In this document: positions 17,385-26,148 of the stretch, piece by piece
How positions within the stretch are numbered: the first letter of the stretch is position 1
Layout: each line of letters starts with the position of its first letter
Origin: Rufibacter glacialis
GTDB taxonomy: Bacteria; Bacteroidota; Bacteroidia; Cytophagales; Hymenobacteraceae
Assembly: GCF_008271745.1 (NCBI RefSeq)
Contig: NZ_VKKZ01000020.1
Location: forward strand, 62,001-126,000
Direction of reading: 5' to 3'
DNA: 64,000 bases
Notes under the pieces: generated by a model
Told to the model about the DNA's origin: nothing
Seen by the model: the letters and a program-made list of their open reading frames with translations, nothing else
The model's database searches: none
Translations under genes and position numbers: made by a program

Positions 17385-18479
17385 TTGAAAACAAAACTAC
17401 TCCTGCTGGCCTTTGTCACCCTGGGTTTCTCCGCTTCTGCGCAAACGCCGGAAGTAGCGCCCCAAGACTCTGTTGCCCCAGCTTACCGGAAATGGAATAT
17501 CTATCCGGTTTTGTATTACACCCCAGAAACCCAGTTCGGGTTTGGCACCAAGCTGGTACACGTCAGGAAATCAGCGGGGGCCCTGGAAACCGACCGGCCT
17601 GACCTGTATTCCCCTACCCTGGTGTACACTTCCCGGAAGCAGATTTTGACCGCCTTATCCGCTGATGTATGGCGGAAACACAACGGTCAGCACCTTTCGG
17701 CGCAAGTAGAGTACAATGATTATCCTTATTTCTTCTTCGGGATTGGGAACAATACCCCAGATGAAGCCGAGGAAGCCTATACCAGCCGCACCATCAATTT
17801 CTTCGGGCAATTTGAACAGAGGGTCTTCAAGCAGGTGTACTTGGGAGCCCGGTATGAATTCAAAAGAGAGACCATCCCTGAGGTAGCCCCTGAAGGGCTT
17901 TTAGCGCAGAAAAGCATAGTGGGTAGTGAGGGTGTAGTAGCCTCCGGAGTGGGACCCTTGCTCATGGTGGACAGCCGGAACAACGTGTATACCCCTTCTG
18001 CCGGTGATTACCACCAGTTCTCAGCGGTTTTCTTTGGTAAATACCTGGGAGGCGAAGACAACTTTACCCGTTACAAACTGGACCTCCGGAAGTACATGTC
18101 AGGCCTGGGACCAGGGGTATTGGCGGTGCAGGGGCTCTTTACCTTCACCGTAGGCGATGCTCCTTTCCAATTCCTGGCACCCATTGGGGGGGTGAACGTG
18201 ATGCGGGGCTTCCTGGAAGGCCGTTTCCGGGATGAGGATGCCGTAGTGGGACAAGTAGATTACCGGTTCCCCATCAAAGGCCGCATTGGGGGGGCCGTGT
18301 TCGGCGGAGCAGGTCAGGTGTCAAAAAGAATCCCCGATTTTGCCCTTGATGAATTCCATGTGGCCGGGGGCGGTGGGCTGCGGTACAAGCTTAACAAAGA
18401 AGGCATGGTGGTACGCGGTGACGTGGCTTTCTCCAACCAGGGCATGTACCTGTACTTCTCCTTCGCGGAGGCATTTTAA
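17385..18479 (+). CDS. BamA/TamA-family outer-membrane barrel protein
   Basis: A 364-residue protein starting at a TTG codon (17385); no in-frame ATG lies upstream, and translation from here gives a clean signal peptide (MKTKLLLLAFVTLGFSASAQ). The mature part is a beta-barrel of the bacterial surface antigen (D15) family: VLYYTPETQFGFGTKLV as an opening strand, repeated aromatic strands, GGVNVMRGFLEGRFRDED (the conserved VRGF/Y loop equivalent), and YFSFAEAF as the terminal strand with a final Phe. No POTRA domains are present, so it is a barrel-only member rather than an insertase of BamA type. It stands alone before a bidirectional terminator. Confidence 0.85.
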   Translation: MKTKLLLLAFVTLGFSASAQTPEVAPQDSVAPAYRKWNIYPVLYYTPETQFGFGTKLVHVRKSAGALETDRPDLYSPTLVYTSRKQILTALSADVWRKHNGQHLSAQVEYNDYPYFFFGIGNNTPDEAEEAYTSRTINFFGQFEQRVFKQVYLGARYEFKRETIPEVAPEGLLAQKSIVGSEGVVASGVGPLLMVDSRNNVYTPSAGDYHQFSAVFFGKYLGGEDNFTRYKLDLRKYMSGLGPGVLAVQGLFTFTVGDAPFQFLAPIGGVNVMRGFLEGRFRDEDAVVGQVDYRFPIKGRIGGAVFGGAGQVSKRIPDFALDEFHVAGGGGLRYKLNKEGMVVRGDVAFSNQGMYLYFSFAEAF

Positions 18480-18498
18480 CCCTCGTTTTCCTATAACA

Positions 18499-18546
18499 GG
18501 CAAAAAAGAAGCCGCGGCCAATAAAGGTCGCGGCTTCTTTTTTGCC
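18499..18546. terminator. Bidirectional terminator, also closing the seven-gene operon
   Basis: Perfect 18-bp stem (18499-18516 with 18529-18546) with A and T tracts at the base. It separates the barrel-protein gene from the last gene of the convergent tubulin/MotAB-like operon. Confidence 0.85.
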
Positions 18547-18617
18547 AGAAAATTCTCTCTTCCAAGGGAGAATTTGCCTTGCAATAAGCTGATGCTTAAA
18601 GGAATACCTCATTACGT

Positions 18618-19277
18618 TTACCTAATCTCACGGGTGTCCAATGATCCCACCTTGGGAAGGACCTGGATCACGAACCGCCGGTCGCGCACATCGCCGGTAC
18701 GGCCAGCTCCCTCAAAACCACTGCCGGAGGCGATGATCTCAATACGGTCTTTGGGGAATTTGATGCCGGCGCTGCGCCAGAACTGCAGTAGAGACAGGGC
18801 CCGTTTGTAACTTAATTCCAGCGCGTATTCGCGTTGGGTCACGTTTCGGGGGTCTCCCTTGGGAAAACTGGCCGCCCGTCCGTCAATCACGATCAGGTAC
18901 TTTACATCAGTGCCTTTGACAGAGTTGATCACGCGGCTCAACTCTTCGCCGGCCCTTTTCAATGGAATCAGTGATTTCTCTGGAATGGTGGCGCTGCTTT
19001 GGGCAAAGAGCACATCTACCAATAATTCATGGCGTTTGTGCCGCTCATTGTACTGGAAGTACCGGCCATCTAACCTGGACAGCGCGGCTTTGATTTCATC
19101 CAGTTTGCGCTTCTCCTGCACTTCTACCTGCAGGCGCGCAATGTTGCGGATGTTCTCAGAATTTTTGTCAGTGAACATCTTGAAGCTTAGCACGAACAGC
19201 ACCAGCATGATCAGGAAAAGCACCGTCATGAGGTCTACGTAGCTGGGCCAGAAGAAGTCTCGGTTGTCTTTGTTCAT
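18618..19277 (-). CDS. MotB/OmpA-like (ZorB-type) stator protein
   Basis: A 219-residue inner-membrane protein with one N-terminal helix, residues 12-33 (SYVDLMTVLFLIMLVLFVL), that contains Asp15 at the position of the proton-binding Asp of MotB. A short coiled linker (about 40-75) leads to an OmpA-type peptidoglycan-binding domain (about 95-210) with NVTQREYALELSYKRALSLL and the RDRRFVIQV end. The family couples ion flow through a MotA/TolQ partner to work on the cell wall. The partner gene ends 6 bp upstream. No flagellar gene is present. This is the distal gene of the seven-gene operon. Confidence 0.9.
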   Translation of the reverse strand: MNKDNRDFFWPSYVDLMTVLFLIMLVLFVLSFKMFTDKNSENIRNIARLQVEVQEKRKLDEIKAALSRLDGRYFQYNERHKRHELLVDVLFAQSSATIPEKSLIPLKRAGEELSRVINSVKGTDVKYLIVIDGRAASFPKGDPRNVTQREYALELSYKRALSLLQFWRSAGIKFPKDRIEIIASGSGFEGAGRTGDVRDRRFVIQVLPKVGSLDTREIR

Positions 19278-19283
19278 GGTGGG

Positions 19284-21038
19284 TTACAGTTTGCGCCGGT
19301 GATTCTGTCCGCTCCCGAAGATTTTGCCCATGGCGGCTTTCAATGGTCCAGGTTCCATGCTCTTCTCCACGTTTGCGTTCAAGACGGCCAATTGTTGCAG
19401 CAGGCGCTGCTGGATCTCCGAGTCGGTGTCTATCTTCTGCAAGAGGCGCTCATTCGTTTGTTTGATCTCTTGGGCCAGGTCTTGCTGCTGACGGTTGAGG
19501 GTGTCTTGCTGGCCAGTCAGGTTCTGGAACGGCTGCATGTAATCCAGGATGCGCTGGTACAGGTTGTCTTCGTTCAGGCGCCGGAAGTGTTCCTGCCATT
19601 TCTCATAAGCATTCTGGGCATCACGTTCCTGGTGCTGCAACCGGGCCTGCATGAGGTCCGTGAGTTTCAGGGCTGCTTTGTCAAAATACTGCTCGGTGCG
19701 GTTGGCAATGGTGTCCAGCTCTTCCTCATGGCGGGCGAAGAAGTTGATCTGCCGCTGAATTGACTCATCGTGCTGCTGCAGATAACCGGGCACCTGATCA
19801 AAGCCTTCCTGCAATTTGGTTAACCGGTTGAGCACCTGGGTGATATTGGTTGTCAGCTCCCCTCCTTTCCGTACCGACTCATTCAGGGCCTCCTGGTACT
19901 GCAGAAAGTTCAGAAACAGCCGCTCGCTCTCCTTGATCTTGTCAAACACCTGCAGGTTGGCGTTGGCCATCTGGGTAAACCCGATCTCATCCAGCTTCTG
20001 GATGAATTCCTTTTGGGTGCTGATGTTGTCGGTGAGGCTTTCCACGATGGGCCGGAACCCCATGATCTTGTCCAGGAAATCTCGGTTAAAGGAATCCAGC
20101 ACCGACTTCAGGTTGCCCAGGCTGGCCGCCATGTCTGAATTCAGTTTGGGCAGCAGGTGGGTCTGCAGAAACGTGTAATAGTCATTTTTGAGGCGATCAC
20201 GAGTGCTGCGGGCGTTCTTGAGCGCATTGTTGCCCATCATGGTCAACAACAGACCGCAAAGGCTCCCAGCCATGGCAATAAGCACCCCAAACAGAAACGA
20301 CGGGATGTTTTGGTCCGTGATGAACGAAGACCCGTCTTCGGCGGAGCCGCCCAAACCCGTATACACCAAGCTGGAAAGACCTATGATCACCCCGGAGAAA
20401 GTGCCCAACAAACCCACATACAAGGGGGTGGCCACCGTGGACTGCACCTCATTGTCCTGCGCCTCCGCATACCGCTCGGCCACGTCTTTCAGGATATTGA
20501 AGTCAGCAGCGGCCCCTTTGTTCACCCGCAGGTAGTCATTGGTGCTTTGGATGATCTTCTGGAACGTAGCCGAGGGCTCCCGCACCTCAATCAAGTCAAA
20601 GGTTTCGCCCTGTTCGGCAGAATCCGGGGGAGAAACGGCGGGGGCCGCAGAGGCCAGGTAAAGGTTGCCGTTGTTCAGTAGCTGCCTGAACTTGTCAATG
20701 GCGATGGTATAGAAAGGGGTCTCACCATTCTGCACCTCAATGTGGAGTTCCTCGGCATCCACGGCAATGATCCGTTTCAAAACTGGGTTCGTGGGCGAGA
20801 ATTCCCGGAAGTACTCGCCGTACAGGAGTTTTTCCCACTGCTGCTCCAGCGACAGTCCCGGCGCCGCTGCGGCCAACGGGTTCTCTTTGCCAGTGCGGCG
20901 GGCCACCGATAGGTTTTCTGCCCCCGGGAAAAGGCCGGTTATCTGGTTTATCTTGGCGAGGTTGGCCTGGTACACGCGCCATTGGTACCCCAGAATAAGG
21001 AGGACCAGGATGGCTTCAAAAATAAATATTCCTTCCAT
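19284..21038 (-). CDS. MotA/TolQ/ExbB-like (ZorA-type) channel protein with long helical tail
   Basis: A 584-residue protein with a first helix at 3-22, then a cytoplasmic region, and two conserved helices at about 203-230 (TPLYVGLLGTFSGVIIGL) and 246-269 (SFLFGVLIAMAGSLCGLLL), the signature pair of the MotA/TolQ/ExbB superfamily. Residues about 275-560 are almost entirely helical, rich in Gln, Glu, Leu and Lys, and predict a long cytoplasmic coiled-coil tail. That tail is absent from TolQ and ExbB but is reminiscent of ZorA of the Zorya defence system. Together with the MotB-like protein it should form an ion-driven stator-like complex. It is the sixth gene of the operon. Confidence 0.85.
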   Translation of the reverse strand: MEGIFIFEAILVLLILGYQWRVYQANLAKINQITGLFPGAENLSVARRTGKENPLAAAAPGLSLEQQWEKLLYGEYFREFSPTNPVLKRIIAVDAEELHIEVQNGETPFYTIAIDKFRQLLNNGNLYLASAAPAVSPPDSAEQGETFDLIEVREPSATFQKIIQSTNDYLRVNKGAAADFNILKDVAERYAEAQDNEVQSTVATPLYVGLLGTFSGVIIGLSSLVYTGLGGSAEDGSSFITDQNIPSFLFGVLIAMAGSLCGLLLTMMGNNALKNARSTRDRLKNDYYTFLQTHLLPKLNSDMAASLGNLKSVLDSFNRDFLDKIMGFRPIVESLTDNISTQKEFIQKLDEIGFTQMANANLQVFDKIKESERLFLNFLQYQEALNESVRKGGELTTNITQVLNRLTKLQEGFDQVPGYLQQHDESIQRQINFFARHEEELDTIANRTEQYFDKAALKLTDLMQARLQHQERDAQNAYEKWQEHFRRLNEDNLYQRILDYMQPFQNLTGQQDTLNRQQQDLAQEIKQTNERLLQKIDTDSEIQQRLLQQLAVLNANVEKSMEPGPLKAAMGKIFGSGQNHRRKL

Positions 21039-21285
21039 GGATGGTGGTGTGGTAACGGTAAGCTAAGGGATATACCTGGCTGGTTCCTGACGAAGCGGCC
21101 AACAGAAAAGCTTCTTCTTTGTAAGAATCTGGAGTAAAGCCCCAATTTAAGCATTTGGCCTAAATAACGGAGGAACCGTATTTAACCTGTTTTTCTTACA
21201 ACAGGCCAAAAACGGTTCCTCCGTTCACTCAACTCGCATTCTTCTGCTTGTAAAGAAAAAGAATGATGCTTCTTCTGGGGCAGGT
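21039..21285. other. Intergenic region inside the operon with large inverted repeat
   Basis: A 247-bp gap between the Pro/Gln-rich gene and the channel gene. Arms AACGGAGGAACCGT (21166-21179) and ACGGTTCCTCCGTT (21212-21225) are perfectly complementary, enclosing a smaller CCTGT/ACAGG hairpin. There is no T-tract after it on the minus strand, so it looks more like an RNA structure or protein site than a terminator. Confidence 0.5.
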
Positions 21286-22314
21286 TTACCTGAAATCAAT
21301 TCTGGCTTTCTCCTGTATCTTCCAGCCGCTGCTGGTGCGGGACAAGATGCCGTCTCCCTGCAAAACGATCTGGCTCACCATGCGGTTAGAAGGTTTCTCA
21401 AAGGAAAAGGCGTTTTCCAGACGGTCCATGCCCTGGGAGATCACAAACGCCTGGTTTCCTGAAAGGTTGAAACGGTACCGGGTGCTGGGGCTTCCCTCGG
21501 CGGGAGTATCAATCTCCAGGTAGCTGTCAGAATCAGGGCGGTGCTGCAACTGGTGGGTTTTGATGATCCCGTCTTCGGGGATGATGGCATAGCGCGTTCT
21601 GCTCACCGGGGCCTCTTGCTTTGCAGGGGCCTCCTGCTGGGTGAGCTCATTGAGAAGATCATCCCCAACAATACCGCTACCCAAAGTAGGGCTAACCGAG
21701 GATTGGTCCAAGGGAGTTTGTTCAGGATCTGGGGTGTTCATAGGCTCTCTTCTGCGGTTTTCGTTTCTTCTCTGCTGAGGTTGCTGTTGCCCCCGCGCGG
21801 CCTGGGGTGTTCCATCACTGTTCAATGGCTGCGCCTGCGGCTGCTTTTGACGGGGTTCCTGCGGTGGGCGGTTTTCTCTGGGCTCCCGTGGTTCCCGGGG
21901 CTCGCGCGGCGGTCTTTGCTGCTGTTGGGGCTGGCCTTCCTGTTTTACCCTTGGTTCCTGCGGGTTTCTCTGTTGCTGTGGCTGGCTCTGGTTTCTTGGT
22001 TCCTGCGGTTGCTGTCCTCTGCCGGCTTGTTGTCCCTGCTGTTTCTGGCGGGGTTCCTGAGGCGGTTGCTGCCCTCTACCGGGTTGCTGGGGCTGCGGAG
22101 CAGGCTGCTGGCCTCGGCCGCCCCGGGTGTTTTCCGGCTGTGCGCCTTTGTTGTTCCGTTTGATCAGGTTCTCCATAGATTTCAGGCCCGCTTCCAATTC
22201 GCGGTTCTTTTTCTCCAGGTTCTTGATTCGGTACACCAGGTCACTTGCTTTGTAGAAGGTAAACCCGGCTACTAAAATGGCCAGGATTGCTAAGATTAAA
22301 GGTACATATGTCAT
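21286..22314 (-). CDS. Membrane-anchored Pro/Gln-rich protein of the tubulin/MotAB-like operon
   Basis: A 342-residue protein in three parts: an N-terminal helix (5-25) followed by a short coiled coil (LVYRIKNLEKKNRELEAGL); a disordered section at about 60-205 made of Pro, Gln, Arg and Gly with repeated QEPRQKQ, PREPREPR and QQPQQR units; and a compact C-terminal domain of about 100 residues (TRYAIIPEDGIIKTHQ to WKIQEKARIDF), probably beta-rich. I know no family name. The architecture suggests a tether connecting the membrane to a soluble domain. It lies 88 bp downstream of the actin-like gene on the same strand. Confidence 0.75.
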   Translation of the reverse strand: MTYVPLILAILAILVAGFTFYKASDLVYRIKNLEKKNRELEAGLKSMENLIKRNNKGAQPENTRGGRGQQPAPQPQQPGRGQQPPQEPRQKQQGQQAGRGQQPQEPRNQSQPQQQRNPQEPRVKQEGQPQQQQRPPREPREPREPRENRPPQEPRQKQPQAQPLNSDGTPQAARGQQQPQQRRNENRRREPMNTPDPEQTPLDQSSVSPTLGSGIVGDDLLNELTQQEAPAKQEAPVSRTRYAIIPEDGIIKTHQLQHRPDSDSYLEIDTPAEGSPSTRYRFNLSGNQAFVISQGMDRLENAFSFEKPSNRMVSQIVLQGDGILSRTSSGWKIQEKARIDFR

Positions 22315-22402
22315 ACCATCACGTTGTTATAGGATATAAAAATAAATAAGGAAAGATGCCTTCCTTACTCTATCTGGAGAGCAAAGAAGGCATCTGGTTG
22401 GG

Positions 22403-25400
22403 TTACACCAATGCACCTACCTGTTGCTGGTACAATTCTTTAGACAACAGGTAAAGGGATTGTTTAAGCGGCATAAAGAACATGGTCTCCGGTATCAGTT
22501 CCCGGTCTGAAAGCCCACGCAGGGTTTCTTCCAGTACCATGGTATAGCTGTCCTGAATGTGGTTGCGCATGAAATTCAACACCCAATGCGGATCTACCTC
22601 CACGCCCATGGTGCGCATAAGTGGGGCAATGTCGGCATCGTCCAGCAGCAGTTCCAGGCAGCCCATCACATTGGCCAGCACTTCCTGGCGCAGCGGGGAG
22701 GCAATCTGGCTTTTGTTCACCGGAATCAGCGAATGCTCGCCAGGGGCAGCACCCGTCGGACGCATGATCGGAATATCCGTCAGGTCTGAAAGGTTGGTTC
22801 CTTCCAGGGCCATGGCTCCTCCATTGGCGGTCACTTGCTTGGGGTTGTCTACCAGCACCAGTTTGAAGTTGGCCGGAGGCTCCTGGCCGGTTACCTTCTT
22901 GAAGATGGTTTTGGCGTACCGCTCCACATTGGTGAGGTTGTTGCCCGCGCTCAGCAATTTGATGTACAAACTGCCCTGCCCGCTGAAGCAGATATACCGG
23001 GGAACTTGCGCCCCAATTTGCTGGGTTAGCTGCGCCAGGTGGTACATCAATGACCCAAAGTGCAGGTAGAACATGAGGCGCAGCTGCCGGGCCTGCAGTA
23101 ATTGCGAGCTGTAATGCAACTCCTTGTCATAGCTGAAGAGCAAGCTGGTGATGTCCGCTGATCCGAAATCAGGGTTATCCAGGGCAGTTTCCAGGAACTT
23201 CTTGTATTCCTTGCCTTCCTCCGTTAGCGGAATCTGCAGCACGTGCGCCACCCCGTATTGGAGCAGACCGTTGTCTTTGCTGGTTCTCACCGAGGCGAAG
23301 CCATCGCCCCACAGGTCATTGCCCGCAAAGCGGAACGACGCGCTGTGCGACGGTTTCCGGTTCGTGAACAAAAGCACATCGGTGGTACCACCGCCTATGT
23401 CCACGTTGATCAGGTTCTCGTTTTGGCTAGGCACCACGGCCCCGGTTCTGGACAGGAAGTAGAACGGCGCCACCGACTCGGTGATGCAGGCCGTATTCCG
23501 CCCGTTTTTGAAGATGTTGTGGTAAACCCCGTCCCATACGTTCTGGAACATGTTGCGCGAGTAATCATCAAAGCTCAGCGGCGCGAACCACACCACTTTG
23601 GTGTTGGCCACATTGCCGTGGTTCAAGACCACCTTGTTCTTGATGAGCAGCATGATCTCGGTGAAGAAGGCTTCAATGCGGCGTTTACCAGTATTGGAAA
23701 GAGTCTCGCTCCACTTGAGGTCGGTGTGGTACGTTTGCTTGTACTGGTCCTGGTGCGTGCCTTCGGTGTTGATGGAGAACCCGATGTTGATGTTCCCGAA
23801 CAAGCTTGGGATCTGGTTCTCAAAGTCAATGGACTCACAGGTGGCGGTTCTGGTGGGGAAAGAATACAGGGAACCACCGGAGTTGATAATCAACGGAATG
23901 AACTCGCGTTTTAGCAAGGTCTCCACGGCAAACAAGCGCCCGAAGCCCCGTTTGTGAAAACGCTGGTAATCGGTGAGGGAAGCATCATCAGAAGGCTTGT
24001 TCAGCATGACCAGTTGCAGATCATTGGCCGTGATGGCAAATTCCTTTGGGGCCTGGTTCGCGCCGGCGGTGTAGGCGATGTGGGTGTTGGAAGTACCGAA
24101 GTCAATCGCGAAGGTGAAGTTCTGGATGCCCTGCTGCACCTGCTGGAACTTAGGCACGATCAAAGCCTTTCCGGTTACGTCTACCCCGGCATGCGTGAGT
24201 TCCGCAAAATCAAAGTGGGTGCCTCTGATCTCGTAGTAGGTGCTGCCCGCGCTGCTGTTGCTTTTCTTCGTGCGGCGCTGGGCCGTGGCCGAGATGATGC
24301 CTCCACCAGCGTCCAATAGCCGTCCGCCTGAGAAAAAGGCCAAGGAATGGTTCCGGTTTACCAACAGCGGGTCAATGTCTTCGTCCACCAGCATGACCTT
24401 GTAGAAGTCATTGTAGGTAGGCGCATCCGTGAATTTGTAGAACGGGAACACGCCCACGCCCACCCTTGATTTCAGGATATGGCCTTTCTCCGGGATAATC
24501 TGCCCGTGCGCATCTTTGGAGTTGAGCGGGTTGTCATAATAACTGCGCTCATACACCACGTGGCCCTGCTCCGTGGGAATCTGCAAGGTGACGCGCACAT
24601 GGTTCACATCCACGTAGAAAGTAAGGTGCGTGGCCAAATCCTCTGGGGTGAAATACTCAAAGTATAGGCTGGTCACCGGTAACAGGTAATTGAACACTTT
24701 ATCGGTTACGCCCGGTTGAAAGAGCACGGTGCCGCTGTAAAAGCGATCAATGTTCACTTCATAGGGCACCTGCACAATGGTTTCCTGCAAAAGGTCATTG
24801 ATGGTAAGGTACGGGTAGTTGAACCCTACTCCTGGCAACGACCGGGCCGGTATCTCTTTAGGGTCTGAATAACCCACCGGGGTATTGGGAGGCCAGGCCA
24901 GGTTGTTGACGTACTTCATGTGCGGCGCCAACCGTAGGTCGGGCTTGAGCACGATAGGCCGGTCACCGTTGAACAGTCCATTGGAAGGCCGCAGGAAAAG
25001 GTCACTGCTGGTAACGGCTGTCTGGTCTTTCTTCACCAGGAACGTCAGGTGCCCTACGTGTACCGGGTTCTGCTGCAGATCCACCAGCGGCAGGTAATCA
25101 GCGGCAATGGCATTTTGCCCTACCACGCCAGACATGCTGATGCTCTTGAGCAGGTGCTCATCTAAGGCATTGTACACGGCCGGGAATGCCTGGATATACG
25201 CCGGGTTGGAGACGAACAGCTTGTGCACATACTCTTTGAAGTCGCGCTCACGGTCTTGCAAAGAGATGTAGTTATTGTCAAAGTACACGCCCATGTTCTG
25301 CGCCCGGTTGATGGCCAGCGGCTGCACGTTAGGAGACACGAAGATGAAGGTCAGCGGGGAAGTACCGCCCAACAACTGCAAATGGCGCTCGCCGCGGGCG

Positions 25401-25858
25401 TTCGTGGACTCCAGGTAAAACAGGAACAAGTCTTCAACCCCTCTGAACCGGTTGTCGTTCATGAACAGCTCCAGCGTTTTGCCCAACAAGTTGGTATTAG
25501 GATTCGCCTGCATGGAGGCTAGTTGCTGGTGTTTGTTCCAGCGCCGGATCACAATCTTGTTTCCGCCCTGGGCGTAGCTCTGGTGGTTGTAGAGCAGTTC
25601 CCATAGATCCCAGAAATGGGTCACAAATTTGTGGTAGATGCTGTTGGTAGAGCTGGTGACGCCTTGTTTCACAAAGTCGAACGCCGTCTCAAACAAGTGC
25701 ATGCGCGCAAAAGGCGTGGGTATGGAAGCGTTGATCTTCTGAGCCCTTCCCCCGGCCCCATCTACCATATCTTTGATTTCGGTACTGGTAATCTGGCTTG
25801 TCTTGGCCCAACCTTCTACGTTGGAGCCGGTTTTATGTAGTCGAAGTACTTTCGGCAT
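22403..25858 (-). CDS. Very large actin/Hsp70-fold ATPase
   Basis: An 1151-residue protein. The C-terminal half shows actin/Hsp70/hexokinase superfamily motifs: phosphate-1 FAIDFGTSNTHIAY near residue 588, phosphate-2 NVDIGGGTTDVLLF near 822 and a glycine-rich ICFSGQGSLYIKLL candidate adenosine motif further on. The N-terminal region of about 560 residues has no motif I recognise and appears mixed alpha/beta (for example PTPFARMHLFETAFDFVKQG at about 47). No signal peptide or transmembrane helix, so the protein is cytoplasmic. It could be a filament-forming or chaperone-like ATPase. Neighbours are a tubulin-like gene upstream and a membrane-anchored protein downstream. It is much larger than DnaK or MreB, and I find no close named relative. 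Confidence 0.85.
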   Translation of the reverse strand: MPKVLRLHKTGSNVEGWAKTSQITSTEIKDMVDGAGGRAQKINASIPTPFARMHLFETAFDFVKQGVTSSTNSIYHKFVTHFWDLWELLYNHQSYAQGGNKIVIRRWNKHQQLASMQANPNTNLLGKTLELFMNDNRFRGVEDLFLFYLESTNARGERHLQLLGGTSPLTFIFVSPNVQPLAINRAQNMGVYFDNNYISLQDRERDFKEYVHKLFVSNPAYIQAFPAVYNALDEHLLKSISMSGVVGQNAIAADYLPLVDLQQNPVHVGHLTFLVKKDQTAVTSSDLFLRPSNGLFNGDRPIVLKPDLRLAPHMKYVNNLAWPPNTPVGYSDPKEIPARSLPGVGFNYPYLTINDLLQETIVQVPYEVNIDRFYSGTVLFQPGVTDKVFNYLLPVTSLYFEYFTPEDLATHLTFYVDVNHVRVTLQIPTEQGHVVYERSYYDNPLNSKDAHGQIIPEKGHILKSRVGVGVFPFYKFTDAPTYNDFYKVMLVDEDIDPLLVNRNHSLAFFSGGRLLDAGGGIISATAQRRTKKSNSSAGSTYYEIRGTHFDFAELTHAGVDVTGKALIVPKFQQVQQGIQNFTFAIDFGTSNTHIAYTAGANQAPKEFAITANDLQLVMLNKPSDDASLTDYQRFHKRGFGRLFAVETLLKREFIPLIINSGGSLYSFPTRTATCESIDFENQIPSLFGNINIGFSINTEGTHQDQYKQTYHTDLKWSETLSNTGKRRIEAFFTEIMLLIKNKVVLNHGNVANTKVVWFAPLSFDDYSRNMFQNVWDGVYHNIFKNGRNTACITESVAPFYFLSRTGAVVPSQNENLINVDIGGGTTDVLLFTNRKPSHSASFRFAGNDLWGDGFASVRTSKDNGLLQYGVAHVLQIPLTEEGKEYKKFLETALDNPDFGSADITSLLFSYDKELHYSSQLLQARQLRLMFYLHFGSLMYHLAQLTQQIGAQVPRYICFSGQGSLYIKLLSAGNNLTNVERYAKTIFKKVTGQEPPANFKLVLVDNPKQVTANGGAMALEGTNLSDLTDIPIMRPTGAAPGEHSLIPVNKSQIASPLRQEVLANVMGCLELLLDDADIAPLMRTMGVEVDPHWVLNFMRNHIQDSYTMVLEETLRGLSDRELIPETMFFMPLKQSLYLLSKELYQQQVGALV

Positions 25859-26148
25859 AAATTATTCAGTTTTTAAGGTGTTTTCAGGAAAAGAAGCCTG
25901 AATCAGCCTTGGCTATCCAGGTGCTCTTTCCCTATTCCTTTTACTATTCCTCTAAAAGAGGCTATTTGTCACTTCTGCGCCCCTCTTTGTAAGAGAACTG
26001 GGGATGTTTCTCATGCTGATGAAGCTTTCTATTTAATTCTCAAGCTTAATTGCTAATTATGCGCAATTACAGAGAACAAAAGATCACGGTTCTTCCACCG
26101 GCTAATCATTCCCATACCTCCCTTCTAAGGGCGACGGAATCCGTGATT
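25859..26148. other. Longest gap inside the operon
   Basis: 290 bp without a coding frame between the tubulin-like and actin-like genes. It contains one copy of the dispersed motif (25881-25902, TTTTCAGGAAAAGAAGCC then TGAA) close to the actin-like start. An imperfect hairpin, TCACGG near 26084 against CCGTGA near 26139, lies just beyond the tubulin-like stop. A second promoter could lie here. Confidence 0.45.

Noticed and set aside
18618..21038. Flagellar MotA/MotB or TolQ/TolR
   Set aside because: No flagellar or tol-pal gene is near, the channel protein has a long tail, and neighbours are unlike those operons.
21541..22275. Open frame of 244 codons on the plus strand, Leu-rich
   Set aside because: Antisense shadow of the Pro/Gln-rich gene; the Leu runs are the reverse complement of Gln and Arg repeats.
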